A DNA stretch of 64,000 bases from Paenibacillus sp. NEAU-GSW1 (GCF_009737085.1 NZ_WOVL01000016.1:56149-120148); one strand, 5' to 3'. Counted from the stretch's first letter, positions 25,774-35,788 are shown. Made by a program: numbers and translations. The notes: generated from the letters alone by a model not told the origin.

Positions 25774-28098
25774 ATGCTGTTGAATCGAAGCACAAGCGGC
25801 AAACGATGGCGAATACGCCCGGACGGCCCGGACAAAGTAACTGGCAAACTGGCCTATTTAACAGATTATACGACGAAAGCTATGCTGTACGGGCGGGTGC
25901 TGCGAAGCCCGCATCCGCACGCGCGGATTGCCGCCATTCGCACGGACAAAGCAAAAAAGCTGGCAGGCGTTCACGCGGTGTTGACTGCTGTCGACGTTCC
26001 AGGCTTGAATCGTTTCGGCATCGCGCACCCTGATCAACCGGTTTTTTGCGAGGATGTCGTTCGTTATATCGGAGATGCTGTGGCGGCGGTTGCCGCTGAA
26101 ACAGAGGAATTGGCCGAACAGGCGCTGACGCTCATTGAAGTCGATTATGAGCCGCTGACCATCGTTGACGATGCGGAAACCGCGCTTCGACCAGAAGCGC
26201 CGCAGCTTCATCCGGGCGGCAACGTGCTTCACCGTTCGTCGCATTGCTTCGGCAATCCGCCTCAAGCCTTTGCAGCCAGTGCGCATATCGTCGAAGAAAC
26301 CTATTTTTCACCCCGGCAAATGCACGCCTATATGGAAACCGAAGGCGGTCTGTTTGTGCTTGGAGAGGACGGCAGATTGAACGTATTCGCTCCAACGCAG
26401 CACGGGTTTATGGATCGGATGCAGCTCTCGCGCATTTTGGCAATGCCGCAGGAGGATATTCGCATCGTATCGAGCCCGATTGGAGGCTCGTTCGGCGGCA
26501 AAGACGAGTTAAACGTTCAGCCGTACGGAGCATTGCTTGCGGTAGCAACCGGGAAGCCGGTGCGCCTTCATAACTCCCGCTGGGAATCGGTTCGCGCCGG
26601 GTTGAAACGCCATCCGATGAAAATAACGATGAAAACGGGCGCTGATGCGAATGGCAAGCTCATTGCCCATACGGTGCGAATCATTGCCGATACCGGCCCC
26701 TATGCAACGCTTGGAGCCGAGGTGCTTAACTTCGCCGTCGAGCATGTCATCGGCCCGTACCGATACGAGCATTTGGAAGTAAACGGCATATCAGTCTTTA
26801 CGAACAACGGAATGTCTGGCGAATTTCGCGGCTTCGGCGGCAATCAGGCGATATTTGCGCTAGAGGGCCAACTGGATCGATTGGCCGAACTGGCCGGAAT
26901 CGAGCCCTGGGAACTGCGCCGCCGCAATATGCGAAACCCGTCCGATCCAGGTCCGTTTGGCCAGCCGATTGCCGCTACCGAAGGAGCGGCCCAAGTGTGG
27001 GAAGCTCTTCAGTCAAGCAAGCTTTGGCGGGAAAGGGAAGCGTATTTGGGGGCTTCGACAAACGCCGATGGCGAACGGCTTGCCCGGCGAGATGCCGGCG
27101 ATCCGCCGTGGATCAGCACCGGTATCGGGGCAGCTTTTACGATGCATGGAGCAGGTCTTGGAGTCGGCATTCCCGATCCGGCAGGCGGAAGGCTGACGCT
27201 GGCGTCCGATGGGCGAATTGAAGCGGTGTTTGGTTATGAAGAATTCGGGCAGGGCCTTATCGCATCGCTTGAGCAAATGCTAATTGAGCAGTTTGGTTTT
27301 GCCGCGGACGATATCCGCATTCTTATTGGAGATACGGACGTTGTGCCCGACAGCGGCTCGACTACAGCTTCCAGAGCGACGAGCATGATGTGGCAGTCGC
27401 TCCAGAAATTGAAGCCCCTGTTCGAGGAAGAAGCTTTGGGCGCAGCATCGCGAGCGCTCGGCATTCCAGCCTTGCAATTAAGGCTTGGCGAAGGCGGCAT
27501 TTGGCATAAAGAGGGTAAGAAGATGCTGATTGCTTATTCGGATCTTGCTCAACAAAGGGAAGATTGCATCAGCTGCACAACTCGGTTCCATTTCCCGACT
27601 TCCTCTATCGATCGGGTCGGCGCGCACTATTTATATACGTACTCCGCTGTGGCCGTGAAAGTAAGCGTGAACCGGCTAACCGGTCGCGTGCAGCTTGCAG
27701 ACCAATACCATGCAGTTGCTGCCGGTCCCGTTATTAACCCGCAAGGCTTTCTCGGCCAAATTGAAGGCGGCAGCAGTATGGCGCTCGGATATACACTGAC
27801 CGAGGATGCTGTAATGGAAAAGGGGCTTTATCTGACCAAAAACTTGGATACTTATTTAGTGCCAACCATTGCCGAGCATCGCGGCACGATTGAAGTCGAG
27901 GCATTTGAAGATTTGCCCGATTCGGATAATTACGGGCCAAGAGGCATTGGTGAGGTTGGCTCCGTAACGCTTGCTCCGGCGATTGCTGCCGCAATCTACG
28001 AAGCGACCGGCGTTCGAGTGACGAAACTGCCGATTGATCCGGAGCTGTTGCAATTAGACGCGAGCGCTCTATTGACAAAGGCGGTGAATGGACGATGA
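25774..28098 (+). CDS. pucD: Xanthine dehydrogenase molybdopterin-binding subunit
   Basis: 774 residues, aldehyde oxidase/xanthine dehydrogenase large subunit. An N-terminal a/b hammerhead domain is followed by cofactor motifs PIGGSFGGKDELNVQPY, SGEFRGFGGNQA, and the C-terminal RGIGEVGSVTLAPAIAAA whose Glu is the catalytic base. Starts 10 bases after pucC and overlaps pucE by ATGA. Confidence 0.94.
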   Translation: MLLNRSTSGKRWRIRPDGPDKVTGKLAYLTDYTTKAMLYGRVLRSPHPHARIAAIRTDKAKKLAGVHAVLTAVDVPGLNRFGIAHPDQPVFCEDVVRYIGDAVAAVAAETEELAEQALTLIEVDYEPLTIVDDAETALRPEAPQLHPGGNVLHRSSHCFGNPPQAFAASAHIVEETYFSPRQMHAYMETEGGLFVLGEDGRLNVFAPTQHGFMDRMQLSRILAMPQEDIRIVSSPIGGSFGGKDELNVQPYGALLAVATGKPVRLHNSRWESVRAGLKRHPMKITMKTGADANGKLIAHTVRIIADTGPYATLGAEVLNFAVEHVIGPYRYEHLEVNGISVFTNNGMSGEFRGFGGNQAIFALEGQLDRLAELAGIEPWELRRRNMRNPSDPGPFGQPIAATEGAAQVWEALQSSKLWREREAYLGASTNADGERLARRDAGDPPWISTGIGAAFTMHGAGLGVGIPDPAGGRLTLASDGRIEAVFGYEEFGQGLIASLEQMLIEQFGFAADDIRILIGDTDVVPDSGSTTASRATSMMWQSLQKLKPLFEEEALGAASRALGIPALQLRLGEGGIWHKEGKKMLIAYSDLAQQREDCISCTTRFHFPTSSIDRVGAHYLYTYSAVAVKVSVNRLTGRVQLADQYHAVAAGPVINPQGFLGQIEGGSSMALGYTLTEDAVMEKGLYLTKNLDTYLVPTIAEHRGTIEVEAFEDLPDSDNYGPRGIGEVGSVTLAPAIAAAIYEATGVRVTKLPIDPELLQLDASALLTKAVNGR

Positions 28099-28613
28099 GT
28101 TTGGGAGATTATTCGGCATCACTGCGTAACAACGCGATCCATTGCATCATCAACGACCGTGAGCTGAATTTAAATATCATGCCATCCAGGCGATTGCTGT
28201 CGGTGCTGCGGGATGAGCTGGGCCTGACAGGAACGAAGCGGTCTTGCGAGATCGGACGTTGCGGTGCTTGCATGGTGCTGGTCGACGGAGAGCCGGTCAA
28301 TTCTTGCTTGACAATGGCCTATCAATGCGAGGGCAAAACGGTTACAACGATTGAGGGCATTACTGCGAGCGCTCAGAGCCTATCAGGCGGATTGGATCCC
28401 GTTCAGCGCGCGTTTCTGGAAGAAGGCGGTTTTCAATGCGGGTACTGTACGCCGGGAATGATCGTCTCGGTAAAAGCGCTGCTGGAGCACACGCCAGATC
28501 CGAGCGAGGAAGAAATTGAAGAAGCTTTATCCGGCAATATATGCCGATGTACGGGCTATGGCGGCATTAAGCGGGCCGTACGCCAGGCCATTGAATGGAG
28601 GAACACGCGATGA
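28095..28613 (+). CDS. pucE: Xanthine dehydrogenase 2Fe-2S subunit
   Basis: 172 residues. N-terminal plant-type ferredoxin cluster (CEIGRCGAC ... VNSC) and C-terminal cluster (CGYCTPGM ... CRCTGYGGI), the full set of eight cysteines. Overlaps both neighbours by four bases. Confidence 0.95.
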   Translation: MSLGDYSASLRNNAIHCIINDRELNLNIMPSRRLLSVLRDELGLTGTKRSCEIGRCGACMVLVDGEPVNSCLTMAYQCEGKTVTTIEGITASAQSLSGGLDPVQRAFLEEGGFQCGYCTPGMIVSVKALLEHTPDPSEEEIEEALSGNICRCTGYGGIKRAVRQAIEWRNTR

Positions 28614-29107
28614 TCCGTCTTTCCGTAATCAATGACATGAGCCAAGCTCAGTTTGTCGGGGCGCTTGGCGATATTTTCGAACATTCTCCATGGGTTGCCG
28701 AGGCGGTCTGGAATAAGAGGCCATTCGCTTCAATAGAAAGCTTGCATGAGTCGATGGTGAGAACGGTTCAGGAAGCATCGGAAGAATCGCGGTTGAAGCT
28801 GATCCGCGAGCATCCTGATTTAGCCACTCGTTTGCAGATCGGAGAGTATTCGACGAAAGAGCAGCAAGGGGCGGGGCTGGATCGTCTCTCAACTGGTGAA
28901 TTTGAGCAATTTGCCGAAGCAAACCGCAATTATACGGAGCGATTTGGGTTTCCGTTTATTGTAGCCGTCAGGGGAAAGAACAAGGATGACATTTTGGCGG
29001 CACTGCAGGCTCGGATAGGCAACAGTGCGCAAGAGGAGGCCGAGGAGGCGATGTGGCAGATCGCCCGCATAACCGCTTTTCGCCTGCATGATCTGATTAT
29101 CGAATAG
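28610..29107 (+). CDS. uraD: 2-oxo-4-hydroxy-4-carboxy-5-ureidoimidazoline decarboxylase
   Basis: 165 residues. Last step from urate to (S)-allantoin. Family motifs EHSPWVAEAVW, REHPDLA (catalytic His) and FGFPFIVAVRGK. GGAGG lies 8 bases before ATG 28610, which overlaps pucE by ATGA. In B. subtilis this domain is fused to uricase in PucL; here it is a separate gene 13 bases upstream of uricase. Confidence 0.93.
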   Translation: MIRLSVINDMSQAQFVGALGDIFEHSPWVAEAVWNKRPFASIESLHESMVRTVQEASEESRLKLIREHPDLATRLQIGEYSTKEQQGAGLDRLSTGEFEQFAEANRNYTERFGFPFIVAVRGKNKDDILAALQARIGNSAQEEAEEAMWQIARITAFRLHDLIIE

Positions 29108-29120
29108 GAGGATCAAGCCT

Positions 29121-30080
29121 ATGCTCAAGCTTCGCAGCGGACGCACGCTTTATTACGGAAAAGGAGATGTTCTGTCTTATCGTACTTATGCTGCTCCACT
29201 GGAGGTTGAACCTATTGCGGAATCTGCTTTTTCAGGCGATAAAAATGTTATTTTTGCCCATCATATCCGGTTCGCCGTCAGCGGAGAGCCGCTTCTTGAT
29301 TCATTCGTGACAGGAGACAATTCGCTAGTCGTGGCAACCGATTCGATGAAAAATTTTATATTGCGCCACACGGCCGATTTCGAGGGCAGCACGACGGAAG
29401 GGCTGCTTTCACATATCGGCCGGCTGTTTATGAATCGATATGCTCACATCGATCAGCTGGAGATTAGCGCTGACCGAATTCCGTTCCATGACGTTCAAAT
29501 CGCGGGAAGCTCGGATATGGAGAACAGCGGCCTCGTCTTTCGCAGTTCGCATAACGAGCATGCAGGCGCAGCAATGACTTTTGCCCGAAGCATAGACGGA
29601 GCGATTGAGACGGTTGAAGCCGAATCCAGCGTATGCGACGTGCAATTAATTAAGGTGAGCGGGAGCTCTTTTTACGGTTTTGTACGCGATGAATATACGA
29701 GCTTGCCTGAGAGCTTTGACCGTCCTTTATTTATATTTCTTGCTTTGTTCTGGCGCTATGAAATCGAGCAACATGCGCTTGACGCCAGTTGCAAGCAATA
29801 TGTTCCGGCCGAGCAGATTCGCGATATTGCCGGGCAAGTATTTCATGAAAGCAACTCGCCTTCCATCCAACATTTGATTTATCAAATTGGACGGCGTATT
29901 CTGGCAAGATTTCCGCAACTGAAAGATGTTCGGTTCGAATCGAACAATCGAACGTGGGAAACGGTCGTAAGCGCAAACGGAGCAACGAACGCTCAAGCGG
30001 CCGTGTATACGGAGCCAAGGCCGCCGTTCGGCTTTCAAGGCTTTACGATGACGAAAGCAGATTTGGCTGAGGAGGGTTGA
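29121..30080 (+). CDS. pucL: Urate oxidase (uricase)
   Basis: 319 residues, cofactor-independent enzyme making 5-hydroxyisourate from urate. Tandem T-fold domains with NSLVVATDSMKNFI (catalytic Thr) and the C-terminal region typical of PucL. AGGAGG precedes the start. It corresponds to the uricase half of B. subtilis PucL without the fused decarboxylase. Confidence 0.93.
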   Translation: MLKLRSGRTLYYGKGDVLSYRTYAAPLEVEPIAESAFSGDKNVIFAHHIRFAVSGEPLLDSFVTGDNSLVVATDSMKNFILRHTADFEGSTTEGLLSHIGRLFMNRYAHIDQLEISADRIPFHDVQIAGSSDMENSGLVFRSSHNEHAGAAMTFARSIDGAIETVEAESSVCDVQLIKVSGSSFYGFVRDEYTSLPESFDRPLFIFLALFWRYEIEQHALDASCKQYVPAEQIRDIAGQVFHESNSPSIQHLIYQIGRRILARFPQLKDVRFESNNRTWETVVSANGATNAQAAVYTEPRPPFGFQGFTMTKADLAEEG

Positions 30081-30082
30081 AT

Positions 30083-30451
30083 TTGGCTGCAAACGGTAGA
30101 ATCACGACGCATGTGCTTGATCTTGCATTAGGCAAGCCGGTCTCAGGCATTGCCGTTGAGCTGTGGCGGATCGGAGAAGACGGAGGGCTGTCGCTTCTTG
30201 CGGCGAGCGTAACAAACGGCGACGGGCGGCTGGACTCGCCGATTGCGCAAGGCGAGACGATCACCGAAGGCGTTTACGAGATCGTTTTTTTCGCTGGCGA
30301 TTATTTCCGAAGACCCGGCCATCCATCTGCATCGCAAACTTTAATATTTGACCGGATTCCGATCCGTTTCCTCATTACGAATAGCGAAGATCATTACCAT
30401 ATCCCGCTGCTAGTTGCGCCAGGAGGATACAGCACCTATCGCGGCAGTTAA
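30083..30451 (+). CDS. pucM: 5-Hydroxyisourate hydrolase
   Basis: 122 residues, transthyretin-like. Opens hydroxyisourate to OHCU. Signatures: N-terminal ITTHVLDLALGKPVSGI and the C-terminal tetrapeptide YRGS. TTG 30083 was chosen because GGAGG ends 7 bases earlier; a TTG at 30077 is too close. The final Ser is the last residue, as in PucM. Confidence 0.94.
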   Translation: MAANGRITTHVLDLALGKPVSGIAVELWRIGEDGGLSLLAASVTNGDGRLDSPIAQGETITEGVYEIVFFAGDYFRRPGHPSASQTLIFDRIPIRFLITNSEDHYHIPLLVAPGGYSTYRGS

Positions 30452-30493
30452 CAAATAAAGAGATGATCCTGATGTCAAGGAGGCTGATGTTAG

Positions 30494-31876
30494 ATGAATG
30501 CGCCTTTCGATCTTATTATCAAAAACGGAATTGTCGTTTTGCCAGGCGAGGCGCGCAAGCTGGACATCGGCATTCGCAACGGCAAAATTGCCGCCATTAC
30601 GGAGTCGCTGGCGGAAGCGGAGCAGGCGGCTGGAGCAGTCATAGACGCGAAAAGCCGCTATGTGCTTCCCGGCATGGTCGATATTCATGTTCATTTCAAT
30701 GAGCCTAATTTCGAGCATTGGGAAGGATTTAAGAGCGGATCCGCTTCGCTTGCGGCGGGCGGCTGCACGACATACGTCGATATGCCGTTAAACGGCAATC
30801 CGCCTACGGTTACGCTCGACGCACTGCGCGATAAAGAAAAGCGCGCTTCGGAAAGTTCAGTTGTTGATTACTTGCTCTGGGGAGGATTAGTGCCGGGCAA
30901 GCTGGATCAGATGAAGCCGATGGCCGAAGCGGGGGTTCGCGGCTTCAAGGCGTTTATGTCCAATCCTGGCGGGGAAGGCGAAGGCCGATTCCGCGAGGCG
31001 GACGATTGGACGCTGTATGAAGGAATGAAGGAAATAGCTGCAATCGGCGGCTTCGTCGCCTTGCATGCGGAGAGCGATTCGATCACTTCGACGCTGTCTG
31101 CCAAAGCGGTGTCTGAAGGCCGGACCGACGCGCGGGCATTTGCTGCATCAAGACCGGTCGTAGCCGAGCTCGAAGCGGTCAACAAAGCGCTGCTGTTCGC
31201 GGAGTTGACAGGATGCAACGTCCATTTTGTCCATATTAGCAGTGTGGAAGCGGTAGAGCTGATCGAGCGCGCGAAGCGAAAGGGACTTGAGGTAACGGTT
31301 GAAACCTGTCCTCATTATTTGGCGATGACGGAGGATGATATGGCGGACAAAGGCGCTCTCGCCAAGTGCGCGCCGCCTCTTCGCGCAAATGAGCAAAAAG
31401 AAGGCTTATGGCGATTAATTCGCGAAGGCAAGCTGGACGCCGTCGCATCCGACCATTCGCCATGCCCGCCTGAATTAAAATGCGGCGATTCGCTCACCTT
31501 TTTCGAGGCATGGGGCGGTATTTCCGGGGCGCAGAGCAGCATGGAGATTATGCTCCACGAAGGATGGATCGAGCGTCAAATTCCGATCACTGTTATATCT
31601 GAACTGCTGTCCGCGGGACCGGCAAAAAGGTTCGGCATTTATCCGCAGAAAGGGGTCATTGCCGAAGGGTCTGACGCCGATCTGGCCATTGTGGACGCGA
31701 ACACTGCTTATACATTAACGGAATCTCATTTGCTTTATCGACATAAGCACAGCCCCTACGTCGGCCGAAAATTCAAATGCAAGGTATCAATGACGCTCGT
31801 TAGAGGACAAGTAGCCTACGATGCGGATTTGGGCATACATGAGGACTGCCGAGGACGGAAGGTGACGCCGTTATGA
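30494..31876 (+). CDS. pucH: Allantoinase
   Basis: 460 residues, cyclic amidohydrolase that opens allantoin to allantoate. Metal motif GMVDIHVHFNEP, carboxylated-Lys region GFKAFMSNPG, ETCPHYL, and SDHSPCPPELK. AAGGAGG at 30477-30483. Overlaps the next gene by ATGA. Confidence 0.94.
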   Translation: MNAPFDLIIKNGIVVLPGEARKLDIGIRNGKIAAITESLAEAEQAAGAVIDAKSRYVLPGMVDIHVHFNEPNFEHWEGFKSGSASLAAGGCTTYVDMPLNGNPPTVTLDALRDKEKRASESSVVDYLLWGGLVPGKLDQMKPMAEAGVRGFKAFMSNPGGEGEGRFREADDWTLYEGMKEIAAIGGFVALHAESDSITSTLSAKAVSEGRTDARAFAASRPVVAELEAVNKALLFAELTGCNVHFVHISSVEAVELIERAKRKGLEVTVETCPHYLAMTEDDMADKGALAKCAPPLRANEQKEGLWRLIREGKLDAVASDHSPCPPELKCGDSLTFFEAWGGISGAQSSMEIMLHEGWIERQIPITVISELLSAGPAKRFGIYPQKGVIAEGSDADLAIVDANTAYTLTESHLLYRHKHSPYVGRKFKCKVSMTLVRGQVAYDADLGIHEDCRGRKVTPL

Positions 31877-33129
31877 GACTGCCGATGAAACAAGAGACCG
31901 CTTTGTTCGTCTCATCGCTGCTTCAGGAATTGGCTGCTTTTGGCGATGACGGCAACGGAGGCGTAACGAGATTGCTTTACACGCCGGAATGGCGCAACGC
32001 ACAGCTGTTTCTTGCAAAAAAAATGGAAGAGCAAGGACTGAACACTCGATTTGATCGTGTCGGCAATTTATACGGCGCTTTGCAAGGCACGAACCGCAGC
32101 GGCAAAGCGGTATTGACCGGGTCGCATATTGATACAGTCGTGTCTGGGGGCCGTTACGACGGCGCGTACGGGATTGCTGCCGGTTTGGCGGCGCTAGTCT
32201 ATTTGAAAGAAACTTACGGCGATCCGCTTTATACGCTTGAGCTTGTATCGTTCTGCGAGGAGGAAGGCAGCCGTTTCCCGCTTGCATATTGGGGATCGGG
32301 CAATGTGACCGGACTTTACGAGATCGGCAAGGCGGATCGCATATTTGACAATTCAGGCGTTAGCCTTGAAGCGGCGATGCTGGGCGCAGGCTTCGGAAAA
32401 CCGGAGCAGCCGGAAAGTCTTCGAGCCGATATCGCCGCATTCGTGGAGCTTCACATTGAGCAAGGGCCGGTGCTGGAAAGGCAGCGAAAAAGGGTGGGCA
32501 TCGTCGATGCGATCGTCGGTCAGCATCGATACGCGGTTACGGTGCATGGCGAAGCGAATCATGCCGGCACGACTCCGATGAATATGCGAAAAGACGCGCT
32601 TATCGGCGTATCCGAGATGATCCTTCAGCTTGAAGCGGACGCGTTAGCTGCGGGCGAACCGCTGGTCGCAACGGTCGGGAGGATCGACTGCGCGCCGAAT
32701 ACGCCAAACGTTGTACCCGGCTCTGTCGGCTTCACGGTCGATATTCGTCATACGGATGATCGGATTCTCTCACAGTTCAGTGAATCTGTACTCGCCAAGT
32801 TTAAGGAAATTGCCATTTGGCGTGAGCTGGACATCCAAATTTCGCCATGGCTTGACACGAAATCGGCGCCGATGAACTCGCAGCTGATCGATCGGCTTGA
32901 GCATATTTCCGCTGATCTGTCCCTTGCCTCTCGTACGATACCCAGCGGCGCGGGGCATGATGCGCAGCTGCTCACAGCGGTATGCCCAACCGCAATGCTG
33001 TTTGTTCCGAGCCGAGCCGGCATCAGCCACTCGGCGCTCGAATATACGAGCGCTGAAGAGCTCGCCGACGGGGTATCCGTATTGGCGGCGCTGCTCTATG
33101 AATTGGCTTATGAGGGTAAACTGCCTTAA
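31873..33129 (+). CDS. pucF: Allantoate amidohydrolase
   Basis: 418 residues, M20 peptidase family with dinuclear metal site: TGSHIDTVVSGGRYDG, CEEEGSRFP, and the dimerisation motif GEANHAGTTPM. Hydrolyses allantoate to ureidoglycine-level products, CO2 and ammonia. No ureidoglycolate or aminotransferase (PucG-like) gene is in the window, so the last steps must be encoded elsewhere or be spontaneous. Confidence 0.93.
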   Translation: MRLPMKQETALFVSSLLQELAAFGDDGNGGVTRLLYTPEWRNAQLFLAKKMEEQGLNTRFDRVGNLYGALQGTNRSGKAVLTGSHIDTVVSGGRYDGAYGIAAGLAALVYLKETYGDPLYTLELVSFCEEEGSRFPLAYWGSGNVTGLYEIGKADRIFDNSGVSLEAAMLGAGFGKPEQPESLRADIAAFVELHIEQGPVLERQRKRVGIVDAIVGQHRYAVTVHGEANHAGTTPMNMRKDALIGVSEMILQLEADALAAGEPLVATVGRIDCAPNTPNVVPGSVGFTVDIRHTDDRILSQFSESVLAKFKEIAIWRELDIQISPWLDTKSAPMNSQLIDRLEHISADLSLASRTIPSGAGHDAQLLTAVCPTAMLFVPSRAGISHSALEYTSAEELADGVSVLAALLYELAYEGKLP

Positions 33130-33154
33130 TGAGAGACCGACAGGAGGTGAGTAA

Positions 33155-34192
33155 ATGGAAGAGAAGCTGATGGAGCGTCTAAAACGTCTTCCGAAAGTGG
33201 ATCTTCATCTGCATCTGGACGGCAGCGTGAAGCCAAGCGCCGTTCAGGAGTTAGCCGAACGGCAAGGCAAGAAGCTGCCGATAACGGACGGCGGTGATTT
33301 GACGCCCTGGATGCAGATTGATTCCGGCTGTACCGATCTTCGTCACTATTTAAGCAAGTTCGACTTTGTGCTTCCGTTTCTGCAAACCGGGGATGCGCTG
33401 GAGCAAGTCGCCTTTGATACGGTTCAACAAGCGGATGAACAAAATTGCTTATACATTGAAGTGCGATATGCGCCATTGCTCCACACAGTGGGAGGGCTGG
33501 AGCTCGAGGAGATTATTAACCATGTTAACAATGGACTTGCGCGAGGGGAACGGACATTCGGGGTTCTGGCAAGATCGATACTAATCTGCATGCGCCACGA
33601 CAGCTATGAACGCAACGCGGCCGTTATCGAGGCGGCCAGTCGTTATTATGGTAATGGCGTGGTTGCTGTCGACCTGGCAGGCGATGAAGCGGGATTCCCG
33701 CCTCATCTGCATCGTCCGCTGTTCAATTTGGCGAAACGGCATGAGCTTCCGATTACGATTCATGCTGGAGAAGCGGGCGGCGCGCAAAACGTCATTGAAG
33801 CCATAAAGGAGCTGGGAGCCAATCGGATCGGTCATGGCATCCGAATCGATGGTGAGCAGGAAGCGATCGAGCTCGTTCGCAGAACCGGAACGCCGCTTGA
33901 GCTTTGTCCGGTCAGCAACATTCAAACAAAGGCAGCTGCGGACTGGGAGTCGTACCCGATAAAATCTTTTTTAGAGCAAGGCATTGCCGTAACCGTCAAT
34001 ACCGACAATCTGACGGTGTCCGACACGTCGATTACGTTAGAGTATGCCATGCTGTATGAACGCTGCGGATTGTCGATGGAGGAGCTAGGCAAGTTGATTC
34101 GCAACGGCGCAGCTGCGGCATTTCTTGAGCAGCCGTTAAAAGCCCGGCTTATTGAACGGGTTGAGCGGTTATTGGAGCATGAAGGTCTATAG
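33155..34192 (+). CDS. add: Adenosine deaminase
   Basis: 345 residues. Metal motif KVDLHLHLDGS, HAGEAGG (catalytic Glu region), RIGHGI, and NTDNLTVSDT. Produces inosine or deoxyinosine from imported nucleosides, so it links the transporter to the degradation enzymes. GAGGTGA precedes the start; 25 bases after pucF; last gene of the run. Confidence 0.94.
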   Translation: MEEKLMERLKRLPKVDLHLHLDGSVKPSAVQELAERQGKKLPITDGGDLTPWMQIDSGCTDLRHYLSKFDFVLPFLQTGDALEQVAFDTVQQADEQNCLYIEVRYAPLLHTVGGLELEEIINHVNNGLARGERTFGVLARSILICMRHDSYERNAAVIEAASRYYGNGVVAVDLAGDEAGFPPHLHRPLFNLAKRHELPITIHAGEAGGAQNVIEAIKELGANRIGHGIRIDGEQEAIELVRRTGTPLELCPVSNIQTKAAADWESYPIKSFLEQGIAVTVNTDNLTVSDTSITLEYAMLYERCGLSMEELGKLIRNGAAAAFLEQPLKARLIERVERLLEHEGL

Positions 34193-34273
34193 ACGGATAA
34201 ACATCGCTGCGCGGCAGTCTTATTTATTTGATTGAACGCCTGAATGTCCGAATAGCGCTGTTGCACAGCGTTA

Positions 34274-34303
34274 CAATATAAGGCCGTTTTCGGCCTAATA
34301 TTG
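34274..34303 (+). terminator. Hairpin 1 after the purine operon
   Basis: Stem CAATATaAGGCCG, TTTT loop, CGGCCTaATATTG. No T run directly after it. The 345-base gap from add to the next gene holds only this and hairpin 2. Confidence 0.6.
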
Positions 34304-34326
34304 CTATCTGAGCTTGAGACCTCCAA

Positions 34327-34360
34327 ATCTAAGGCCATATTCGGCCTTAGATTTTTTTTG
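34327..34360 (+). terminator. Rho-independent terminator after the purine operon
   Basis: ATCTAAGGCC, six-base loop, GGCCTTAGAT followed by a run of T residues. Confidence 0.88.
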
Positions 34361-34537
34361 TTTCCTCGATTTGTTATACCAATTACAATCGATAACCTTA
34401 TCGTTATGACCCTCGAATGATTACATTTCGCCGTGCACAAAGCAATTGCGAGGGAGTAGTCGTGATGCTAGACTGACGGGGCAGCAACAATTATTTTCTG
34501 CTATAATAAGGCTTACGAAAGGAAAGGCGGTGCATGG

Positions 34538-34903
34538 GTGGATAAATGGATCGAGGAACAATGTGACGACAACTGCATCGGAACGGCAGAAGGCGGGGAT
34601 CAGCTGCGATCGGCAAAGGTTGAGGAGCAAACAGCCGTCGAATTGGCCGAGCTGTTTAAAGCGCTTGGCGATCCGACAAGGGTGAAAATGATATATGCAC
34701 TGCTGGAGAACGAGCTATGCGTCCATGATTTATGCGTTGTGCTGGACATGGCGCAATCGGCTGTATCGCACCAGCTCCGTTATTTGCGCAACGTTCGAAT
34801 CGTGAAGCGCCGGAAGGTTGGAAAAACCGTCTATTACTCGCTTGACGACGATCATGTGAAAGAAATTTTCACGCAGACGCTGCAGCATTTGCATCACGGG
34901 TGA
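34538..34903 (+). CDS. ArsR/CadC-like metal-responsive repressor
   Basis: 121 residues, winged-helix ArsR fold (LFKALGDPTRVKMIYALLEN; recognition helix AQSAVSHQLRYLR). Possible metal ligands are an N-terminal CDDNC and the CVHDLC stretch in alpha-3, where CadC/ArsR have ELCVCDL. No metal pump or resistance gene is adjacent, so its target is unknown. GTG 34538 follows AAAGGCGGT; a TATAAT box lies at 34502-34507. Confidence 0.85.
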   Translation: MDKWIEEQCDDNCIGTAEGGDQLRSAKVEEQTAVELAELFKALGDPTRVKMIYALLENELCVHDLCVVLDMAQSAVSHQLRYLRNVRIVKRRKVGKTVYYSLDDDHVKEIFTQTLQHLHHG

Positions 34904-34976
34904 CGCCGTCCAGAGCGGCCTGCGAGCTTGAAACGGCTCTCCGCAATAGGTTATGCTTGAAGCGGGTGATATTGGA

Positions 34977-35747
34977 ATGGAATATGCGATTGCAGCAATT
35001 ATAGTTCTTATCGTTATTTATGCGCTGTTCATCTTCCCGACGCAATGGCTTAAAGTGGAACGGATCCGACATGACGCGGGGCTTGGCATAAAGATGCTGC
35101 AAATTAGCGATCTTCATGTGGAGAAAATTCGGATTAGCGCAGCCCTGATAAAAAGATTGATTGAGACAGAGAGTCCGTCATATATTTTTATCACAGGCGA
35201 CATTACGCAAAACGGCAGCGCTTTGCCGAAAGCCCGTCGTTATTTGGAAGCGGTCGCATCGTGCGGCATTCCGGTCTACGCCGTACTTGGCAATCATGAT
35301 CATCGGCTGAAGCCGCATCATAAGGCGGAGCTTGAGCAAATGCTGCTGGATACCGGGATTCGCCTGCTCAACAATGAATGCTTTGACGCAGGTCCCTTCC
35401 AGCTCGTTGGGATTGACGATTATGGCAGCAAGAAAAGCCGGCCTGAACAAGCGTTTCAGCATGTTGATCCGGCAAAGCCGGTAATCGTTCTGACGCACGA
35501 TCCGAATCTCGTGCTTCATCTCAATTACCGCTATGCCTATTTGATGGCGGGGCATTTTCACGGGATGCAGTTTCATGTTCCGTTTCTGTTTCGATATATT
35601 CGTAAAGGCAAGCTTGCGGCTGACGGAATCATTAAAGGACTTCATGAAAACCGTTATGGCGTATTTTATATATCTAAAGGAATTAGCCAGGCCGGTCCTA
35701 ACGCCCGATTTTTAATTCGCAGCGAAGTGACCGTACACCAGCTTTAA
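34977..35747 (+). CDS. Membrane-anchored metallophosphoesterase (YkuE-like)
   Basis: 256 residues. One N-terminal transmembrane helix (AIAAIIVLIVIYALFIF) then a calcineurin-like domain: QISDLHVEKIR, TGDITQNGS, LGNHDHRL, LTHDPNLVLH and MAGHFHGMQ cover the five metal motifs. ATG 34977 starts directly before the helix; an upstream ATG at 34953 is possible. Confidence 0.87.
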   Translation: MEYAIAAIIVLIVIYALFIFPTQWLKVERIRHDAGLGIKMLQISDLHVEKIRISAALIKRLIETESPSYIFITGDITQNGSALPKARRYLEAVASCGIPVYAVLGNHDHRLKPHHKAELEQMLLDTGIRLLNNECFDAGPFQLVGIDDYGSKKSRPEQAFQHVDPAKPVIVLTHDPNLVLHLNYRYAYLMAGHFHGMQFHVPFLFRYIRKGKLAADGIIKGLHENRYGVFYISKGISQAGPNARFLIRSEVTVHQL

Positions 35748-35788
35748 AAGCCGATAACGGGATGAGACCAAGGGAAGAGGTGACAGAT

